Shown piece after piece: positions 63,959-64,000 of a stretch of DNA of 64,000 nucleotides; positions within the stretch are counted from its first letter, which is position 1, and each line of letters begins with the position of its first letter. The DNA comes from Rhizobium sp. ARZ01 (GTDB taxonomy: Bacteria > Pseudomonadota > Alphaproteobacteria > Rhizobiales > Rhizobiaceae). The translations under genes and the position numbers were made by a program. Under the pieces are notes generated by a model. It did no database searches. It was not told the origin of the DNA and saw only the letters and a list, made by a program, of their open reading frames with translations. Where the stretch lies: positions 620,001 through 684,000 of the forward strand of contig NZ_JACVAE010000002.1 of NCBI RefSeq assembly GCF_014851675.1, written 5' to 3'.

Positions 63959-64000
63959 TGCCGCCACCGAGTCGCGCTGTCCACGTTTTTGATGTGTGCC

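Overview
The window looks like about 64 kb of chromosome from a GC-rich alphaproteobacterium of the Rhizobiaceae (Ensifer/Sinorhizobium/Rhizobium type). This is inferred from the linked infC, rpmI-rplT and pheS-pheT genes, an mbfA gene with an Irr-type iron control element at its start codon, a rhizobial transglutaminase-like protease, and ExoF/ExoP/ExoY-type exopolysaccharide proteins. No database search was possible, so genus and product names rest on motifs and family recognition.

The left two thirds (1-34 kb) is mostly core genome. In order it holds: an APH(6)-like kinase with a HAD phosphatase; a small secreted protein; a peptide ABC importer operon (7521 down to 2213); a deacetylase-fold amidohydrolase; an OmpA-family lipoprotein; an EamA transporter; a group III truncated haemoglobin overlapping a second EamA gene; a divergent MarR regulator with a double operator; a quinone-reductase-like flavoprotein next to xseA; a lipid-linked-sugar cassette (15.3-19.4 kb: GT-C protein, polyprenyl-phosphate glycosyltransferase, methyltransferase, SMR-type flippase candidate); two oxidoreductases; pheS/pheT behind a candidate attenuator; rplT-rpmI; infC starting at AUU; a hydrolase; a protease; mbfA; a ProC-like reductase with an M29 aminopeptidase; a GST; a DoxX/MarR pair with a second double operator; and ybaK.

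The right third (34-64 kb) is accessory: a Wzx/Wzy-type polysaccharide locus. A plus-strand operon (35.3-40.6 kb) has an outer-membrane export protein, rmlA-rmlC-rmlD without rmlB, and a Wzx-type flippase. A minus-strand operon (46.2-40.7 kb) has a WbpD-like acyltransferase, a WbpB-like dehydrogenase, a WbpE-like aminotransferase, a second acyltransferase, an epimerase and a second aminotransferase, suggesting acetamido-sugar synthesis. A second plus-strand run (46.8-52.8 kb) has three glycosyltransferases, an asparagine-synthase-type amidotransferase and a TylF-type methyltransferase. Then come an ExoY-like priming transferase, an ExoP-like chain-length protein split from its ATPase, and a Wzy-like polymerase. 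Two LuxR-type regulators with degenerate receiver domains lie on either side of the sugar and glycosyltransferase genes.

Between the ATPase and the polymerase lie an IS3-family remnant and two parallel-beta-helix proteins sharing an almost identical segment of about 770 bp. One carries a C-terminal RTX (type I) secretion region and the other an N-terminal signal peptide, so one recently duplicated domain appears to be sent out by two routes. No tRNA, rRNA or CRISPR array was seen.
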